Source: Pandoraea pulmonicola (GTDB lineage: Bacteria > Pseudomonadota > Gammaproteobacteria > Burkholderiales > Burkholderiaceae). From it: a DNA stretch of 64,000 bases. The stretch is from NCBI RefSeq assembly GCF_000815105.2, contig NZ_CP010310.2, positions 2,046,001 to 2,110,000 on the forward strand, written 5' to 3'. The notes beneath the pieces were generated by a model. That model had not been told where the DNA came from, ran no database searches, and worked only from the letters and a program-made list of their open reading frames with translations. Positions 1 to 8,696 of the stretch are shown in pieces. Every line of letters begins with the position of its first letter. Positions within the stretch are counted from its first letter, which is position 1. A program made the translations under genes and the position numbers.

Positions 1-339
1 CTCGGCAATCCGCACCATGCGTTCCTTATTGACGGCGTATCGCTCGGGCGTGCAATTGCGCAGCATCTGGTAGAGCCACTTGAGTTGCGTGAGCGTGCCG
101 TCCGGCCGGATGGCGAGCGGGGCATGCTTCTGGAACAGCCACTTGATGGCTTTTGTCGGAATGCCCGGGGCGGCCCACGGCGAAGCGTAACCTGGCGAAA
201 TCTGGCCGGCGTTGCCAAAGCTCGTCTCGAGCGCCGGACCCGCCTGGCGATCGAGCACAGTGACGTCGTGCCCGGCCTTTGCCAGATAGTAGGCGCTGGT
301 GACGCCGATGACGCCACTCCCGAGAACGATGACCTTCAT
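1..339 (-). CDS. dadA: D-amino acid dehydrogenase small subunit DadA, N-terminal part
   Basis: Partial gene read from an ATG at 339 down to the window edge: 113 codons, with the C-terminus outside the window. The protein opens with an FAD-binding Rossmann fingerprint ([19 protein letters not shown], ending in the acidic residue of VLDRQ). This is followed by the [21 protein letters not shown] segment and then TKAIKWLF, all characteristic of DadA. The family is an FAD enzyme that deaminates D-amino acids, mainly D-alanine, to 2-oxo acids and passes electrons to the respiratory chain at the inner membrane. It is divergent from an Lrp-type regulator at 444, a common arrangement for dadA control. 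The 104-base spacer carries an inverted repeat. Confidence 0.9.
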   Translation of the reverse strand, partial: MKVIVLGSGVIGVTSAYYLAKAGHDVTVLDRQAGPALETSFGNAGQISPGYASPWAAPGIPTKAIKWLFQKHAPLAIRPDGTLTQLKWLYQMLRNCTPERYAVNKERMVRIAE

Positions 340-396
340 TGCGTTGACTCCTGTAAAACCATAGTTATCCAGTAATAATTCGCATGCTATTCTCGG

Positions 397-414
397 TTAA
401 CTAGATTTAGTTAA
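397..414. promoter_or_regulatory. Inverted repeat in the dadA/lrp intergenic region
   Basis: TTAACTA-GATT-TAGTTAA is a perfect 7-4-7 inverted repeat in an AT-rich stretch between the divergent dadA and Lrp-type genes. Lrp/AsnC proteins bind AT-rich dyads next to their own genes, so this is a plausible operator. The assignment is inferred. Confidence 0.45.
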
Positions 415-422
415 TGTATATC

Positions 423-436
423 TCCTGAATTCAGGA
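423..436. promoter_or_regulatory. 14-bp perfect palindrome over the ribosome binding site
   Basis: TCCTGAATTCAGGA is a perfect palindrome ending in the AGGA that serves as Shine-Dalgarno sequence for the ATG at 444. It could be a second operator or an RNA hairpin hiding the ribosome binding site. It could also be chance. Confidence 0.3.
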
Positions 437-443
437 AAAAATC

Positions 444-932
444 ATGAGAGTTCAACAGCAATCGATCCGGACGCTGGACCGGCTCGACCGGCGCATCCTC
501 ACATTGCTTCAGCAGGACGGACGGATGTCGATGAAGGACCTCTCGGAGCAGGTTGGCCTGTCGATCACCCCGTGCATCGAGCGCGTCAAGCGCATGGAGC
601 GCGATGGCGTGATCATGGGATATTTCGCCCGGGTAAATCCCGCGGCATTGGGGGCGGCGCTGCTCGTGTTCGTCGAGATCACGCTGGACCACAAGTCGGG
701 CAACATGTTCGACCAGTTCCGGCGCGAAGTGCTGCGCATACCTGAGGTGATGGAGTGCCACCTGATCTCGGGCGATTTCGACTATCTGATCAAGGCGCGT
801 ATTCGCGAGATGTCCGAGTATCGGAAACTGCTCGGCGACATCCTTTTGCAACTGCCGGGCGCTGTGCAGTCGAAGAGCTATGTCGTGATGGAGGAGATCA
901 AGGAGACGCTGACGATTTACGTCGAGGAGTGA
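444..932 (+). CDS. Lrp/AsnC family transcriptional regulator (probable dadA regulator)
   Basis: 162 residues, the usual Lrp size. An N-terminal helix-turn-helix (about residues 10-60: LDRLDRRILTLLQQDGR, then LSEQVGLSITPCIERVKRME) is followed by the RAM/AsnC ligand-binding beta-alpha domain. The stretch around VMECHLISGDFDYLIKAR is the conserved core of that domain. Such proteins form octamers, bind amino acids and control amino acid catabolism. The gene is divergent from dadA, so control of D-/L-alanine catabolism is the likely role. The ATG at 444 has AGGA seven bases upstream. An inverted repeat at 397-414 may be its operator. Confidence 0.92.
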   Translation: MRVQQQSIRTLDRLDRRILTLLQQDGRMSMKDLSEQVGLSITPCIERVKRMERDGVIMGYFARVNPAALGAALLVFVEITLDHKSGNMFDQFRREVLRIPEVMECHLISGDFDYLIKARIREMSEYRKLLGDILLQLPGAVQSKSYVVMEEIKETLTIYVEE

Positions 933-1021
933 GGCGGGGCAGGGATGGCGTGGTGCCACTGCACCGCTTCGGCGCGAATATGGTTTTTGATGCCGGCTCC
1001 TGATGCGATTCGCCAGAAGCG

Positions 1022-2206
1022 TCAGAAGAGCGGCAACTGCGGATTGGCGGTTCCCGTTGGATCGCTGGAATCCAATGTTCCTCTTGGCGACGTCCGGTCG
1101 CGCGCTGGCTTACCGCCATTGCTGCCAGTCCTGGGCGGTGAGTCCGGCGCCGGGACCTTGAATTGATCGTTGCGCAGCGGCGGGCGCGCCTGGTTGAGTC
1201 CAAGCTTGCGCGCCGCCAGATGGAAGCGTTGCCGAATCAACTCGGCATGTAGACCCGTCCCCTTCATGCGGGTACCGAATTCCGAACTGTTGTGTTTGCC
1301 GTCCCGCACCTGCTCGATCAGGCTCATCACGTGGCGTGCTCGGAGCGGGTAGTGCTCTTCCAGCCACGTCACGAAAACGTCGTGAACCTCGAGAGGGAGC
1401 CGTAGCATCACGTAGGCGGCGTAGGTCGCACCCGCTTCGGCGGCGGTGGTTAACACGCGCTCGATATCAAAGTCGGTGAACGCGGGCACGATCGGCGCCA
1501 CGATCACTCCGGTCGGAATCCCCGCACTGGTCAGCTTGCGAATGGCTTCTATACGGCGGGCCGGGGTGTTCGCGCGAGGTTCCATCTTACGGGCGATGTC
1601 CGCGTCGAGCGTTCCCACGGAGATGAACACACGCACCAGTCCCCGTTCGGCCATGCGCGACAGAATGTCGACGTCGCGTGTGACCAGCGCGGATTTCGTG
1701 GTGATGCCAACCGGGTGCCCGAAGCGCTCCAGCACTTCGAGCACGCTACGTGTGATGCGGTATTCCCGTTCGATAGGCTGGTATGGATCGGTGTTGGCGC
1801 CCAGTGCGAGAAGCGCGGGTTGATAACCACGTTTGCGCAGTTCTGCGTCCAGCCGTTCGGCCGCATTGTGCTTGGCGTAGAGCCGCGTTTCGAAGTCGAG
1901 CCCGGGGGACAGACCGAGATAGGCATGGGTCGGGCGCGCAAAGCAATAGGTGCAACCGTGTTCGCAGCCACGGTAGGGGTTGATCGAGCGGTCGAACGGA
2001 ATGTCCGCCGACGTGTTGCGCGAAATGATCGTGCGCGCATTCTCCAGTGCGACCTGCGTGACGAATTTGACCTCGCATTCCTGGGCCATGTCCGATTCGT
2101 GGCGCGTTTCATCGCTTTCTCGGCGCCAGGCCGAAAAGCGTGACTCCAGATTGGCAGTAGCGCCTCGGCCCTTGCGCGACGGGGGCGGCGCGAACGAGGA
2201 AGCCAT
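1022..2206 (-). CDS. PA0069-family radical SAM protein
   Basis: 394 residues from the ATG at 2206, which has AAGGAG upstream. A longer in-frame start at 2269 lies inside the LexA-box promoter and is rejected. The radical SAM cluster motif CxxxCxxC is present as CEHGCTYC (about C81, C85, C88). It is followed by a TIM-barrel type domain resembling spore photoproduct lyase-like Rv2578c/PA0069 proteins. The C-terminal 40 residues are Pro/Gly rich. These proteins carry a 4Fe-4S cluster that cleaves S-adenosylmethionine; the substrate is unknown. The promoter contains a LexA operator, so the gene is probably induced by DNA damage, which would suit a repair role (inference). Confidence 0.88.
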   Translation of the reverse strand: MASSFAPPPSRKGRGATANLESRFSAWRRESDETRHESDMAQECEVKFVTQVALENARTIISRNTSADIPFDRSINPYRGCEHGCTYCFARPTHAYLGLSPGLDFETRLYAKHNAAERLDAELRKRGYQPALLALGANTDPYQPIEREYRITRSVLEVLERFGHPVGITTKSALVTRDVDILSRMAERGLVRVFISVGTLDADIARKMEPRANTPARRIEAIRKLTSAGIPTGVIVAPIVPAFTDFDIERVLTTAAEAGATYAAYVMLRLPLEVHDVFVTWLEEHYPLRARHVMSLIEQVRDGKHNSSEFGTRMKGTGLHAELIRQRFHLAARKLGLNQARPPLRNDQFKVPAPDSPPRTGSNGGKPARDRTSPRGTLDSSDPTGTANPQLPLF

Positions 2207-2267
2207 GGCTCGTCTCCTTGAAAGCAGTCCGGACACCGGCAACGGGTGTCCGCAGGGAATGCTCGTC

Positions 2268-2297
2268 ATTATACTGTGTTTTTGTACAGTATTTCGA
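2268..2297 (-). promoter_or_regulatory. Sigma-70 promoter of the radical SAM gene
   Basis: Read on the minus strand, TCGAAA (2297-2292) and TATAAT (2273-2268) are separated by 18 bases. That spacer is almost entirely occupied by the LexA box. The start codon at 2206 lies about 60 bases downstream. Confidence 0.6.
2272..2291. promoter_or_regulatory. LexA operator (SOS box)
   Basis: TACTGTGTTTTTGTACAGTA matches the LexA consensus TACTGT-N8-ACAGTA at all outer positions. It lies between the -35 and -10 of the minus-strand promoter, the classic place for repression. A second LexA box in this window precedes dinB. Confidence 0.85.
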
Positions 2298-2443
2298 CGG
2301 AGGCAATCATGTACGGCGACAAATGGACGAGTGTGGCGGGTGGGGCGAACACGGCCTGGCCGCTGAATGAGGCGAATAGCGTCGGGGACGACCGTGGCTG
2401 GCGGGGATGGCCGGCTGTCTGGATGTGGTGGAACTACGCAGCG

Positions 2444-3385
2444 TTATGCACTGCCGCCTGCTTTGGGCGGCGCGGTTGGGGGCAGGTAGGGGGCGATGGT
2501 TCTGGCGATGGCGTTGAGTGCAGCGTGGTCGGCGTTCGGACGTTGGCGGGCCAGATGGATCGCTCGAAGCGTCAGGAGCGAGTACAGCGTCGCGTGGTTT
2601 CCGCCCATGACCGCCAGCGCTTCCGTATGTCGAGCCACGATGCCGGCGTCGCCGCGCGACACCGGACCGGCGAGGGCGCCCGGCAGTCCGCGCTCGCGAG
2701 CCGCGTCAAGGGTGCCCATCACGAGCGGCCATATGGCGGCTTGTGCGTCGGCCTCCGGCATGCCGACCGCACGCCAGAGCGTCGTCGCTTCGTCGAGCAG
2801 GCAGAGCAGAAAACTGGCGGCGTAGTTGGCGCCGGCGTGGTAACGCATGCGTTCGCCAGCAGGAATCGACAGGGCGCGGCATCCCATGTCGCGGGCCAGT
2901 GCCTGCAGCGTGCGGTTCAGCGGCGCGTCCGCTTCGATCGTGATGGCGCAACCGGACATGCGCTCGGCGTCGTTGTCCAGCCCGGCAAACAGAAAGAGCG
3001 GGTGGAACCCCCCGATCTGGGCGCCGTGGCTCGCCGCCGGTGCGAGCAGAGCGACCTCGGACGCGCCACTGCAATGCACCAGCGCTTGTCCGGCTTTCGG
3101 GGACAGGGCGGTGGCGCAGATGGCGATGGCGTCGTCGGGAACCGTCAGAAACACCAGATCGGCATGGTCGAAGACCGCATTCATGTCCCGCGGCCGTTCA
3201 ACTGGCATCGGTTCGCACTCGCGCAGCGCTGTCGCGATGCGTTGCGCGGCGTGGAGTTGCCGGCTAGCGACAACTGTCACCCGATAGCCGGCGCGCGATG
3301 CCGCAGCGGCCATGGCCCGAGCGACGCGGCCCGCGCCAATGAAGCCGAGCGTCGGCTTGAGAGAGGGGGAGGATGTCGTAGTCAA
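2444..3385 (-). CDS. Rossmann-like and DUF2520 domain-containing protein
   Basis: 313 residues. An N-terminal NAD(P)-binding fold (LGFIGAGRVARAMAAAASRAG, about residues 13-33) is followed by the DUF2520 helical domain in the C-terminal half. The fold resembles pyrroline-5-carboxylate reductase and 6-phosphogluconate dehydrogenase-type oxidoreductases. The substrate of this family is not known. The only reasonable start is a TTG at 3385, nine bases after the stop of the TM2 gene, so it is probably translated as the last gene of the META-TM2-DUF2520 group. Confidence 0.85.
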   Translation of the reverse strand: MTTTSSPSLKPTLGFIGAGRVARAMAAAASRAGYRVTVVASRQLHAAQRIATALRECEPMPVERPRDMNAVFDHADLVFLTVPDDAIAICATALSPKAGQALVHCSGASEVALLAPAASHGAQIGGFHPLFLFAGLDNDAERMSGCAITIEADAPLNRTLQALARDMGCRALSIPAGERMRYHAGANYAASFLLCLLDEATTLWRAVGMPEADAQAAIWPLVMGTLDAARERGLPGALAGPVSRGDAGIVARHTEALAVMGGNHATLYSLLTLRAIHLARQRPNADHAALNAIARTIAPYLPPTAPPKAGGSA

Positions 3386-3394
3386 GGCGAAACG

Positions 3395-3844
3395 TTATTG
3401 CGACAGGCGGTTGGGCGTGTCGTGCGTTTCGAAATAGGTCTGGAACGCCACGGCAAAGCCGACCATCATCAGCATGGCGCCGACAAACAGGGAGACGGCG
3501 ACAATGATGACCGCCGTCCAGCCCGAACGCGACTTTTGCCGCGCGCTCGGATTGAACTGGGCGTTCCAGCGTTCGTCGGGACGAAGGCCATAGACGATGG
3601 CGGCAAGAAAGGCCGAGAACAGCGAAATGGCTCCGAGGATAGTCAGGACCCACCCGGCGGGAGAACGCAACTCACTCGTCACCAACAATCCCCATCCGGC
3701 AATCCCGCATGCCGAGCCCACGATATGAGCCCAGCCAAAACGATCGCGCAGACCGTAAAGATAGAAGCGGTGCAGTCCGATCGTGCCGAACAGCATGGCC
3801 AGTCCAGCGGTCAGGGTCTTGGATTTATAGGCGACTGCGTTCAT
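3395..3844 (-). CDS. TM2-like small membrane protein
   Basis: 149 residues with about four hydrophobic segments. The N-terminus (KSKTLTAGLAMLFGTIGLHRFYLYG) matches the start of TM2 domain proteins, in which two helices flank a short turn with the HRFYLG-type motif. A charged loop (about residues 85-105) precedes a last hydrophobic helix near 108-130. The function of bacterial TM2 proteins is unknown. It sits tightly between the META lipoprotein and the DUF2520 gene, with nine bases on either side, so the three are likely co-transcribed. Confidence 0.75.
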   Translation of the reverse strand: MNAVAYKSKTLTAGLAMLFGTIGLHRFYLYGLRDRFGWAHIVGSACGIAGWGLLVTSELRSPAGWVLTILGAISLFSAFLAAIVYGLRPDERWNAQFNPSARQKSRSGWTAVIIVAVSLFVGAMLMMVGFAVAFQTYFETHDTPNRLSQ

Positions 3845-3853
3845 CGGGGCGCG

Positions 3854-4663
3854 TTATCGGGAAGGTGTTTCTCGAATGACTTCGACGAGCGTCCAGCGCA
3901 TGCTCGAAGCGTCGGCGGGCGGATTTTCCATCGGTTCACCGTGGATTTTCACGCGGTATTCTACGCCGGGCTTCCACTCGAAGCCATCGATGTGGGCGTA
4001 CCAGAGTTCCCACTGCGTTTTGCCCGAGTCATCCGCGTTGCGTACGCGCAGACACTTGCGCTTGGCCACGCCTGCGCAATCCGCCATCTTCGAGTCGACG
4101 TCCAGGATCCGGTCTTCCGTTTTTTGGTTTCCGGTGGCGCCGGCAATGGTGCGATTGAGCAGCGTTTGCGACGCGTAAGTCAGTGTTTCGCCGTCGGTCG
4201 TGCGAAGCGTCAATTGCGTATCGCGGCGCTCGAAACGCGTGACGCGAGGCAGCGTTTTCAGATAACGGTCTTCGAACGCCATCGAATCCGGACATGCCAT
4301 GCGCGTTGCGGCAGGCGCCTGCAGACTCACTTGTCCGTTGCCCGGACCGATCTTGTACTGACCAAAGATCCGATTGCAGCCACCGGTGCCGGAGAAGGCG
4401 TTCTTGTCGTTGAATGTCAGATTGATCGTGCGACCTTCCGGCAGGGGCGGAACGTCGCTGGCACCCTCCCACTTCACCAACTGCCAGGTGCCGAGAATAT
4501 CGGCCGGCGCATTGGCCGTGGCCGATGCGTCAGGCGAGGCGGATTGATTGTCCCCCCCGCCGGACGGTGCTGCGCAACCGGCCAGCATGGCTGCCGGGAC
4601 GATCAAGGCCGCCAGATAGGAAGCGAACGACGAAGGCAGGAACGAGAGTCGACGTTGAGTCAT
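3854..4663 (-). CDS. META and DUF4377 domain lipoprotein
   Basis: 269 residues from the ATG at 4663. This start gives a clean lipoprotein signal peptide ending in the lipobox LAGC; in-frame upstream codons lack a ribosome binding site. A META domain follows (GTWQLVKWEG ... FSGTGGCNRIFGQY ... TRMACPD), the fold of HslJ-type heat-shock lipoproteins. A C-terminal DUF4377-like domain (DCAGVAKRKCLRVR ... WELWYAHIDGFEW ... YRVKIHGEP) comes last. The product is predicted to be anchored in the outer membrane and to face the periplasm. The role is unknown. It heads the META-TM2-DUF2520 group. Confidence 0.85.
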   Translation of the reverse strand: MTQRRLSFLPSSFASYLAALIVPAAMLAGCAAPSGGGDNQSASPDASATANAPADILGTWQLVKWEGASDVPPLPEGRTINLTFNDKNAFSGTGGCNRIFGQYKIGPGNGQVSLQAPAATRMACPDSMAFEDRYLKTLPRVTRFERRDTQLTLRTTDGETLTYASQTLLNRTIAGATGNQKTEDRILDVDSKMADCAGVAKRKCLRVRNADDSGKTQWELWYAHIDGFEWKPGVEYRVKIHGEPMENPPADASSMRWTLVEVIRETPSR

Positions 4664-4849
4664 GATGGGATTGTTTTTTGGTTGCGGAGAGGGCAGGGAC
4701 GGCGAAATCATGACGACGGACGGAGGATGAAATGTCCGGATGAGGCCGTGAGTACCGTGAAGCGTTGACCGTCCGGGTTCATTGTCAGTTCCCCTTCGCA
4801 CGGGGGAGGGGCGCTCGGAAGTGCAAGGGATTGGCGCCATGGTGATGTC

Positions 4850-6070
4850 TCACGGTCTGCGGTAGGTGATGCGGTAGATTGCGCCAGCATAGTCGTCACT
4901 GATCAACAAGGAGCCGTCCGGTAGCGTGAGGAGATCGACGGGGCGTCCCCAGACCGACTCGTCACTGCCGAGCCAGCCCTGTGCAAAGACCTCCTGTCTA
5001 GTGACGTTGCCTTTTGCGTCGAGCACGGTACGGACTACGCGATACCCGACCTTGCGGCTTCGGTTCCATGATCCATGTTCCGCGATAAAGATGCTGCCGC
5101 GATAGTCGTTCGGAAATTGCTTACCTGTATAGAAGCGCATGCCGAGCGCAGCGACATGGGCGCCGAGCTTGGTCATTGGGGGTGTGAAGGCTGCGCAGGG
5201 CTTTTCCCGGCCGAACTCCGGGTCGACGATATCGCCAGCGTGGCAATAGGGAAATCCGAAGTGTTCGCCCGGGCGGCCCAAACGATTGAGTTCGTCGTTC
5301 GGTAAGTCATCGCCGAGAAGGTCACGGCCGTTGTCGGTGAACCACAGCGCGTTGGTGCCCGGCTGCCAATCGAACCCGACGGTGTTGCGCACGCCACGGG
5401 CGACGACCCGCCAGTCACTGCCGTCCGCTTTCATGCTGCCAATTATGGCGTAGCGGTTTTCGTCGCGCTTGCAGACGTTGCAGGGCGCACCCACTCCCAC
5501 ATAGAGCCGCTGATCGGGGCCGAAGGCGATATATCGTCCGCCGTGGTGGCTCTCGCTCGGGAGCATGTCGTACACGACGACAGGCTTGCCCGGTTTGTCG
5601 AGCCGGTTTTCGATATCGTCAAGCTTAAGAATACGGGAGACAGCGGATATATATAGCGAGCCGTTGTGAATCGCGACGCCGATGGGCATGTTCAGATCGG
5701 ACGCGATGGTGCGAACCTTCGCCGCGTAGGCGCGAGAGGGATCGAGCGTGATGGCGTAAACGTTGCCCTGTGCGCGGCTACCCACGAATAGCGTGCCTTT
5801 GGGGCCGAGCGCCATGCCGCGTGCGCCGGGGACCTGATCGGAGAGCACTTCGACGTGGAAGCCGGGCGGCAGGGAAAGGCGTTCGATGGGGAGCGCGTCC
5901 CGCGCAGTCGCAAGCGCAGGCCCGACGGCGAGACCGGTGGCAAGCACGTTTGCGGCGAGTACAGCGCCCGTCCGTTGCGCGAGGCTCCCGAGGCAGGCGC
6001 CTCGCGCGGCAAGCCGCGCTAGCCATTGCGGCCGGAAGGTGGGCTGCCATCCATCGGGAAATCGTCGCAT
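4850..6070 (-). CDS. PQQ-dependent sugar dehydrogenase family protein (sorbosone dehydrogenase-like)
   Basis: 406 residues with a long N-terminal signal region (hydrophobic run near residues 35-55), so probably periplasmic. The rest is a six-bladed beta-propeller of the soluble glucose/sorbosone dehydrogenase type. Visible marks are LPPGFHVEVLSDQVPGARGMALGPKG near the start, the SHHGGRYIAFGPD blade, RGVRNTVGFDWQPGTNALWFTDNGRD with the DELNRL segment, and the final blade GSLLISDDYAGAIYRI. Related enzymes use pyrroloquinoline quinone to oxidise sugars or aldoses; the substrate here is unknown. A CxxC (CNVCKRD, about residues 200-203) is an extra feature. No PQQ biosynthesis genes are nearby. 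Confidence 0.82.
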   Translation of the reverse strand: MRRFPDGWQPTFRPQWLARLAARGACLGSLAQRTGAVLAANVLATGLAVGPALATARDALPIERLSLPPGFHVEVLSDQVPGARGMALGPKGTLFVGSRAQGNVYAITLDPSRAYAAKVRTIASDLNMPIGVAIHNGSLYISAVSRILKLDDIENRLDKPGKPVVVYDMLPSESHHGGRYIAFGPDQRLYVGVGAPCNVCKRDENRYAIIGSMKADGSDWRVVARGVRNTVGFDWQPGTNALWFTDNGRDLLGDDLPNDELNRLGRPGEHFGFPYCHAGDIVDPEFGREKPCAAFTPPMTKLGAHVAALGMRFYTGKQFPNDYRGSIFIAEHGSWNRSRKVGYRVVRTVLDAKGNVTRQEVFAQGWLGSDESVWGRPVDLLTLPDGSLLISDDYAGAIYRITYRRP

Positions 6071-6195
6071 GCAGGACTCGCTTCACACAAAGGATTGGTA
6101 CATTGTAGACCAGTGACCCGCGGCCCTGGATTGCCGCGGTGCCCGCCCAGTCGTGGCCTGGCTTGACGGGCCTTGTCGATCGTTTGGCGAAGTGT

Positions 6196-6224
6196 TTGTT
6201 TTGACGAGGGTTTTGCGCTATAAT
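6196..6224 (+). promoter_or_regulatory. Promoter of the rpsP operon
   Basis: TTGTTT (6196-6201) and a perfect TATAAT (6219-6224) are separated by 17 bases, about 45 bases before the rpsP start codon. Confidence 0.7.
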
Positions 6225-6269
6225 CACGCGTTTTCTGTCCGAACACTTCTGGATTCACAAGGATTTATT

Positions 6270-6521
6270 ATGGTCGTTATCCGCCTGGCTCGCGGCGGCG
6301 CGAAGAAGCGCCCGTTCTACAACATCGTTGCAACCGACTCGCGTAACCGCCGCGATGGCCGCTTCATCGAGCGTATTGGCTTCTACAACCCGGTCGCTGC
6401 CGAAGGCACGGAAGGTCTGCGCATCGCTCAGGACCGTCTGACGTACTGGCAAGGCGTTGGCGCCCAACTGTCGCCGACCGTGGCTCGCCTGATCAAGCAA
6501 GGCGCCAAGGCTGCTGCCTGA
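6270..6521 (+). CDS. rpsP: 30S ribosomal protein S16
   Basis: 83 residues, full length. Starts at the ATG at 6270 with AAGGA upstream; it opens [20 protein letters not shown], the S16 signature. It is an RNA-binding protein of the small subunit needed for 30S assembly. It heads the conserved rpsP-rimM-trmD-rplS operon and has the strong promoter at 6196-6224. Confidence 0.98.
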   Translation: MVVIRLARGGAKKRPFYNIVATDSRNRRDGRFIERIGFYNPVAAEGTEGLRIAQDRLTYWQGVGAQLSPTVARLIKQGAKAAA

Positions 6522-6642
6522 GCGTTTAGCAAGATACGCATTGCTATCGGTTTGCCGATGGCATAAGAATTGAACGGCGGTGCTTGCTCCCGAGCAATCT
6601 GGAGTGGGCATCGCCGTGTGTTCGTCACAACGTTGGATTGGC

Positions 6643-7278
6643 ATGGTTCGTTCCGATCGACCCGCACGTGCGCGGTTGCCGCTGAAACTCGGGGCTGCCG
6701 GCAAGCGTGCTGAGCAGGTGCTCGCCCCGGTGTCCGAAGTGCCCGACGATCTCGTCGAACTGGGTTACATCGGCGACGCTTACGGAATTCGTGGCTGGAT
6801 CAAGGTGCAGCCGCACACCGGCAAGGGCGAAGGGCTTCTGTCGGCGGATCGCTGGTATTTCCGCCGTCCCGGCGAGTCGACCTATGCGATGGCTGATGTG
6901 CTGCTTAGCCGTGGACATTCCGGAACGGTGGTCGCGCAGCTGCGCGGCAGTGGTAACCGGACGACTGCCGAGGCGCTCAAGGGTCTTCAGGTCTGGGTGC
7001 CAAGAAGTGCCTTCCCGACGGCCGGCGAAGACGAATTCTATTGGGTCGACCTGATTGGCGCCCAGGTAACGAATTTGCAGGACGAAGTACTCGGCAAGGT
7101 CGTGGGTTTGCTCGACAACGGCATTCATACCGTGTTGCGTGTCGCCTACGAAGCACCGGCGGCCGACGGCAAGCCGGCGAAGACCGCCGAGCGATTGATC
7201 CCGTTCGTCGGGCAATACGTGCAGACTGTCGATGTCGAGGCGAGGCGTATTGTGGCCGACTGGGGCCTCGATTACTGA
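6643..7278 (+). CDS. rimM: Ribosome maturation factor RimM
   Basis: 211 residues from the ATG at 6643. In-frame GTG codons at 6580 and 6602 would add up to 21 residues, so the start is uncertain. The RimM N-terminal domain is seen at ELGYIGDAYGIRGWIKVQPHT, and the PRC-barrel domain at DEFYWVDLIGAQVTN ... VVGLLDNGIHTVLRV ... RLIPFVGQYVQTVDVEARRIVADWGLDY. It binds S19 and helps late 30S maturation. It lies second in the rpsP operon. Confidence 0.95.
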   Translation: MVRSDRPARARLPLKLGAAGKRAEQVLAPVSEVPDDLVELGYIGDAYGIRGWIKVQPHTGKGEGLLSADRWYFRRPGESTYAMADVLLSRGHSGTVVAQLRGSGNRTTAEALKGLQVWVPRSAFPTAGEDEFYWVDLIGAQVTNLQDEVLGKVVGLLDNGIHTVLRVAYEAPAADGKPAKTAERLIPFVGQYVQTVDVEARRIVADWGLDY

Positions 7279-7348
7279 GTTGCGCGTTGTTGCCGATTGA
7301 CCGCCCGGCCGTTGCTGCGGTCGGGCACTTTTGGACGGATCCGGTCTG

Positions 7349-8119
7349 ATGCAGTTTGACGTCGTCACGCTCTTTCCCGAGATGTTTCGGGCGCTGACCG
7401 AATGGGGCGTCACCAGCCGGGCGCTGAAGCAGTCTCGCTACGACTTGCGGTTCTGGAATCCGCGCGATTTCACGCACAACAACTATCGTACGGTCGACGA
7501 TCGTCCTTACGGTGGTGGCCCGGGCATGGTTATGCTGGCCAAACCGCTGGATGATGCGATCGCCGCCGCGAAAGCGGCGCAGGCCGGAGCGGGCGTTGCG
7601 CGCGGCAGAGTGTTGCTGATGTCGCCGCAGGGCAAGCCGCTGACGCACCGCCGCGTGGTGGAGTTGAGTGAGCAGGAACAGGGCCTGATTCTGCTGTGCG
7701 GACGTTACGAAGCGATCGATCAGCGCCTGATCGATCGTGTCGTGGACGAAGAGATCAGCCTTGGCGATTTCGTCCTCTCGGGTGGTGAATTGCCCGCGAT
7801 GGCGCTGATGGATTCGCTGATCCGGTTGCTGCCGGGCGCGCTGAACGATGCGCAGTCGGCCGAGCAGGACAGTTTCGTGAACGGCCTGCTCGACTGCCCG
7901 CATTACACCCGGCCCGAAGAGTACGAAGGTGTGCGCGTGCCCGACGTGTTGTTAGGCGGGCATCACGCAGAGATCGAAAAATGGCGGCGCCGCGAGGCGT
8001 TGACCAACACCTGGCGCAAGCGCCCCGACCTGATCGAGAGCGCGCGTGCCAACGGATTGCTCAGCCGGGCCGATGAGGCGTGGCTGGCAAGCCTGAAGGC
8101 CGACTCGTCGGCCAAGTAG
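7349..8119 (+). CDS. trmD: tRNA (guanine-37-N1)-methyltransferase
   Basis: 256 residues, usual TrmD length. It starts at the ATG at 7349 ([13 protein letters not shown]); a TTG six codons upstream is in frame but unlikely. The trefoil-knot SAM-binding motifs are visible as [27 protein letters not shown] and [23 protein letters not shown]. The C-terminal tRNA-recognition segment is [20 protein letters not shown]. It methylates G37 next to the anticodon and so prevents +1 frameshifting. It lies third in the operon. Confidence 0.98.
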   Translation: MQFDVVTLFPEMFRALTEWGVTSRALKQSRYDLRFWNPRDFTHNNYRTVDDRPYGGGPGMVMLAKPLDDAIAAAKAAQAGAGVARGRVLLMSPQGKPLTHRRVVELSEQEQGLILLCGRYEAIDQRLIDRVVDEEISLGDFVLSGGELPAMALMDSLIRLLPGALNDAQSAEQDSFVNGLLDCPHYTRPEEYEGVRVPDVLLGGHHAEIEKWRRREALTNTWRKRPDLIESARANGLLSRADEAWLASLKADSSAK

Positions 8120-8223
8120 GGCAACGGATGCCGTCATGGGGACGGCATTCGGTTTGAACCCATCCTCTGTCGGGGCCGGCATGCCGGTATAAAACGCCGA
8201 TACGATGGCACAAGGAGTGGTAA

Positions 8224-8613
8224 ATGAATCTGATCCAAAAGATCGAGCAGGAAGAAATCGCGCGTCTGACCGCGAACAAGACGATCCCTGAATTCGCCCC
8301 TGGCGACACCGTGGTCGTCAACGTGAACGTGGTGGAAGGTAACCGCAAGCGTGTGCAGGCCTACGAAGGCGTCGTGATCGCCAAGCGTAACCGCGGTCTG
8401 AACTCGGCGTTCATCGTTCGCAAGATTTCGTCGGGTGAAGGCGTTGAGCGTACGTTCCAGACGTACTCGCCGCTGATCGCCAGCATCGAAGTCAAGCGTC
8501 GTGGTGACGTTCGTCGCGCGAAGCTGTACTACCTGCGCGAGCGTTCGGGCAAGTCGGCACGTATCAAGGAAAAGCTCACGTTCAAGAGCAAGACCGCTGC
8601 TGCTGCCGAGTAA
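8224..8613 (+). CDS. rplS: 50S ribosomal protein L19
   Basis: 129 residues. AAGGAG at 8212-8217 precedes the ATG. L19 core motifs are present: [50 protein letters not shown] and [21 protein letters not shown]. It sits at the 30S/50S interface. It is the last gene of the operon and is followed by a strong terminator. Confidence 0.98.
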   Translation: MNLIQKIEQEEIARLTANKTIPEFAPGDTVVVNVNVVEGNRKRVQAYEGVVIAKRNRGLNSAFIVRKISSGEGVERTFQTYSPLIASIEVKRRGDVRRAKLYYLRERSGKSARIKEKLTFKSKTAAAAE

Positions 8614-8669
8614 GTCGGACGCCGCTGCGCCCCGGCGACCTCGTGGCCGGGCGCAGCAAAGCCGCATGG

Positions 8670-8696
8670 AAAAAGCACCCTTCGGGGTGCTTTTTT
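8670..8696 (+). terminator. Rho-independent terminator of the rpsP operon
   Basis: AAAAAGCACCC-TTCG-GGGTGCTTTTT followed by another T: 11-bp stem with a stable TTCG loop and a T-run, 57 bases after rplS. Confidence 0.93.

Noticed and set aside
2246..4768. An 840-codon open frame on the plus strand
   Set aside because: It runs antisense through the DUF2520, TM2 and META genes, which have clear family motifs. Long antisense frames are common in GC-rich DNA. Only the short piece after the LexA box is kept, as a weak finding.
6201..6224. TTGACG as the -35 of the rpsP promoter
   Set aside because: Only about 11-12 bases from TATAAT; TTGTTT at 6196 gives the proper 17.
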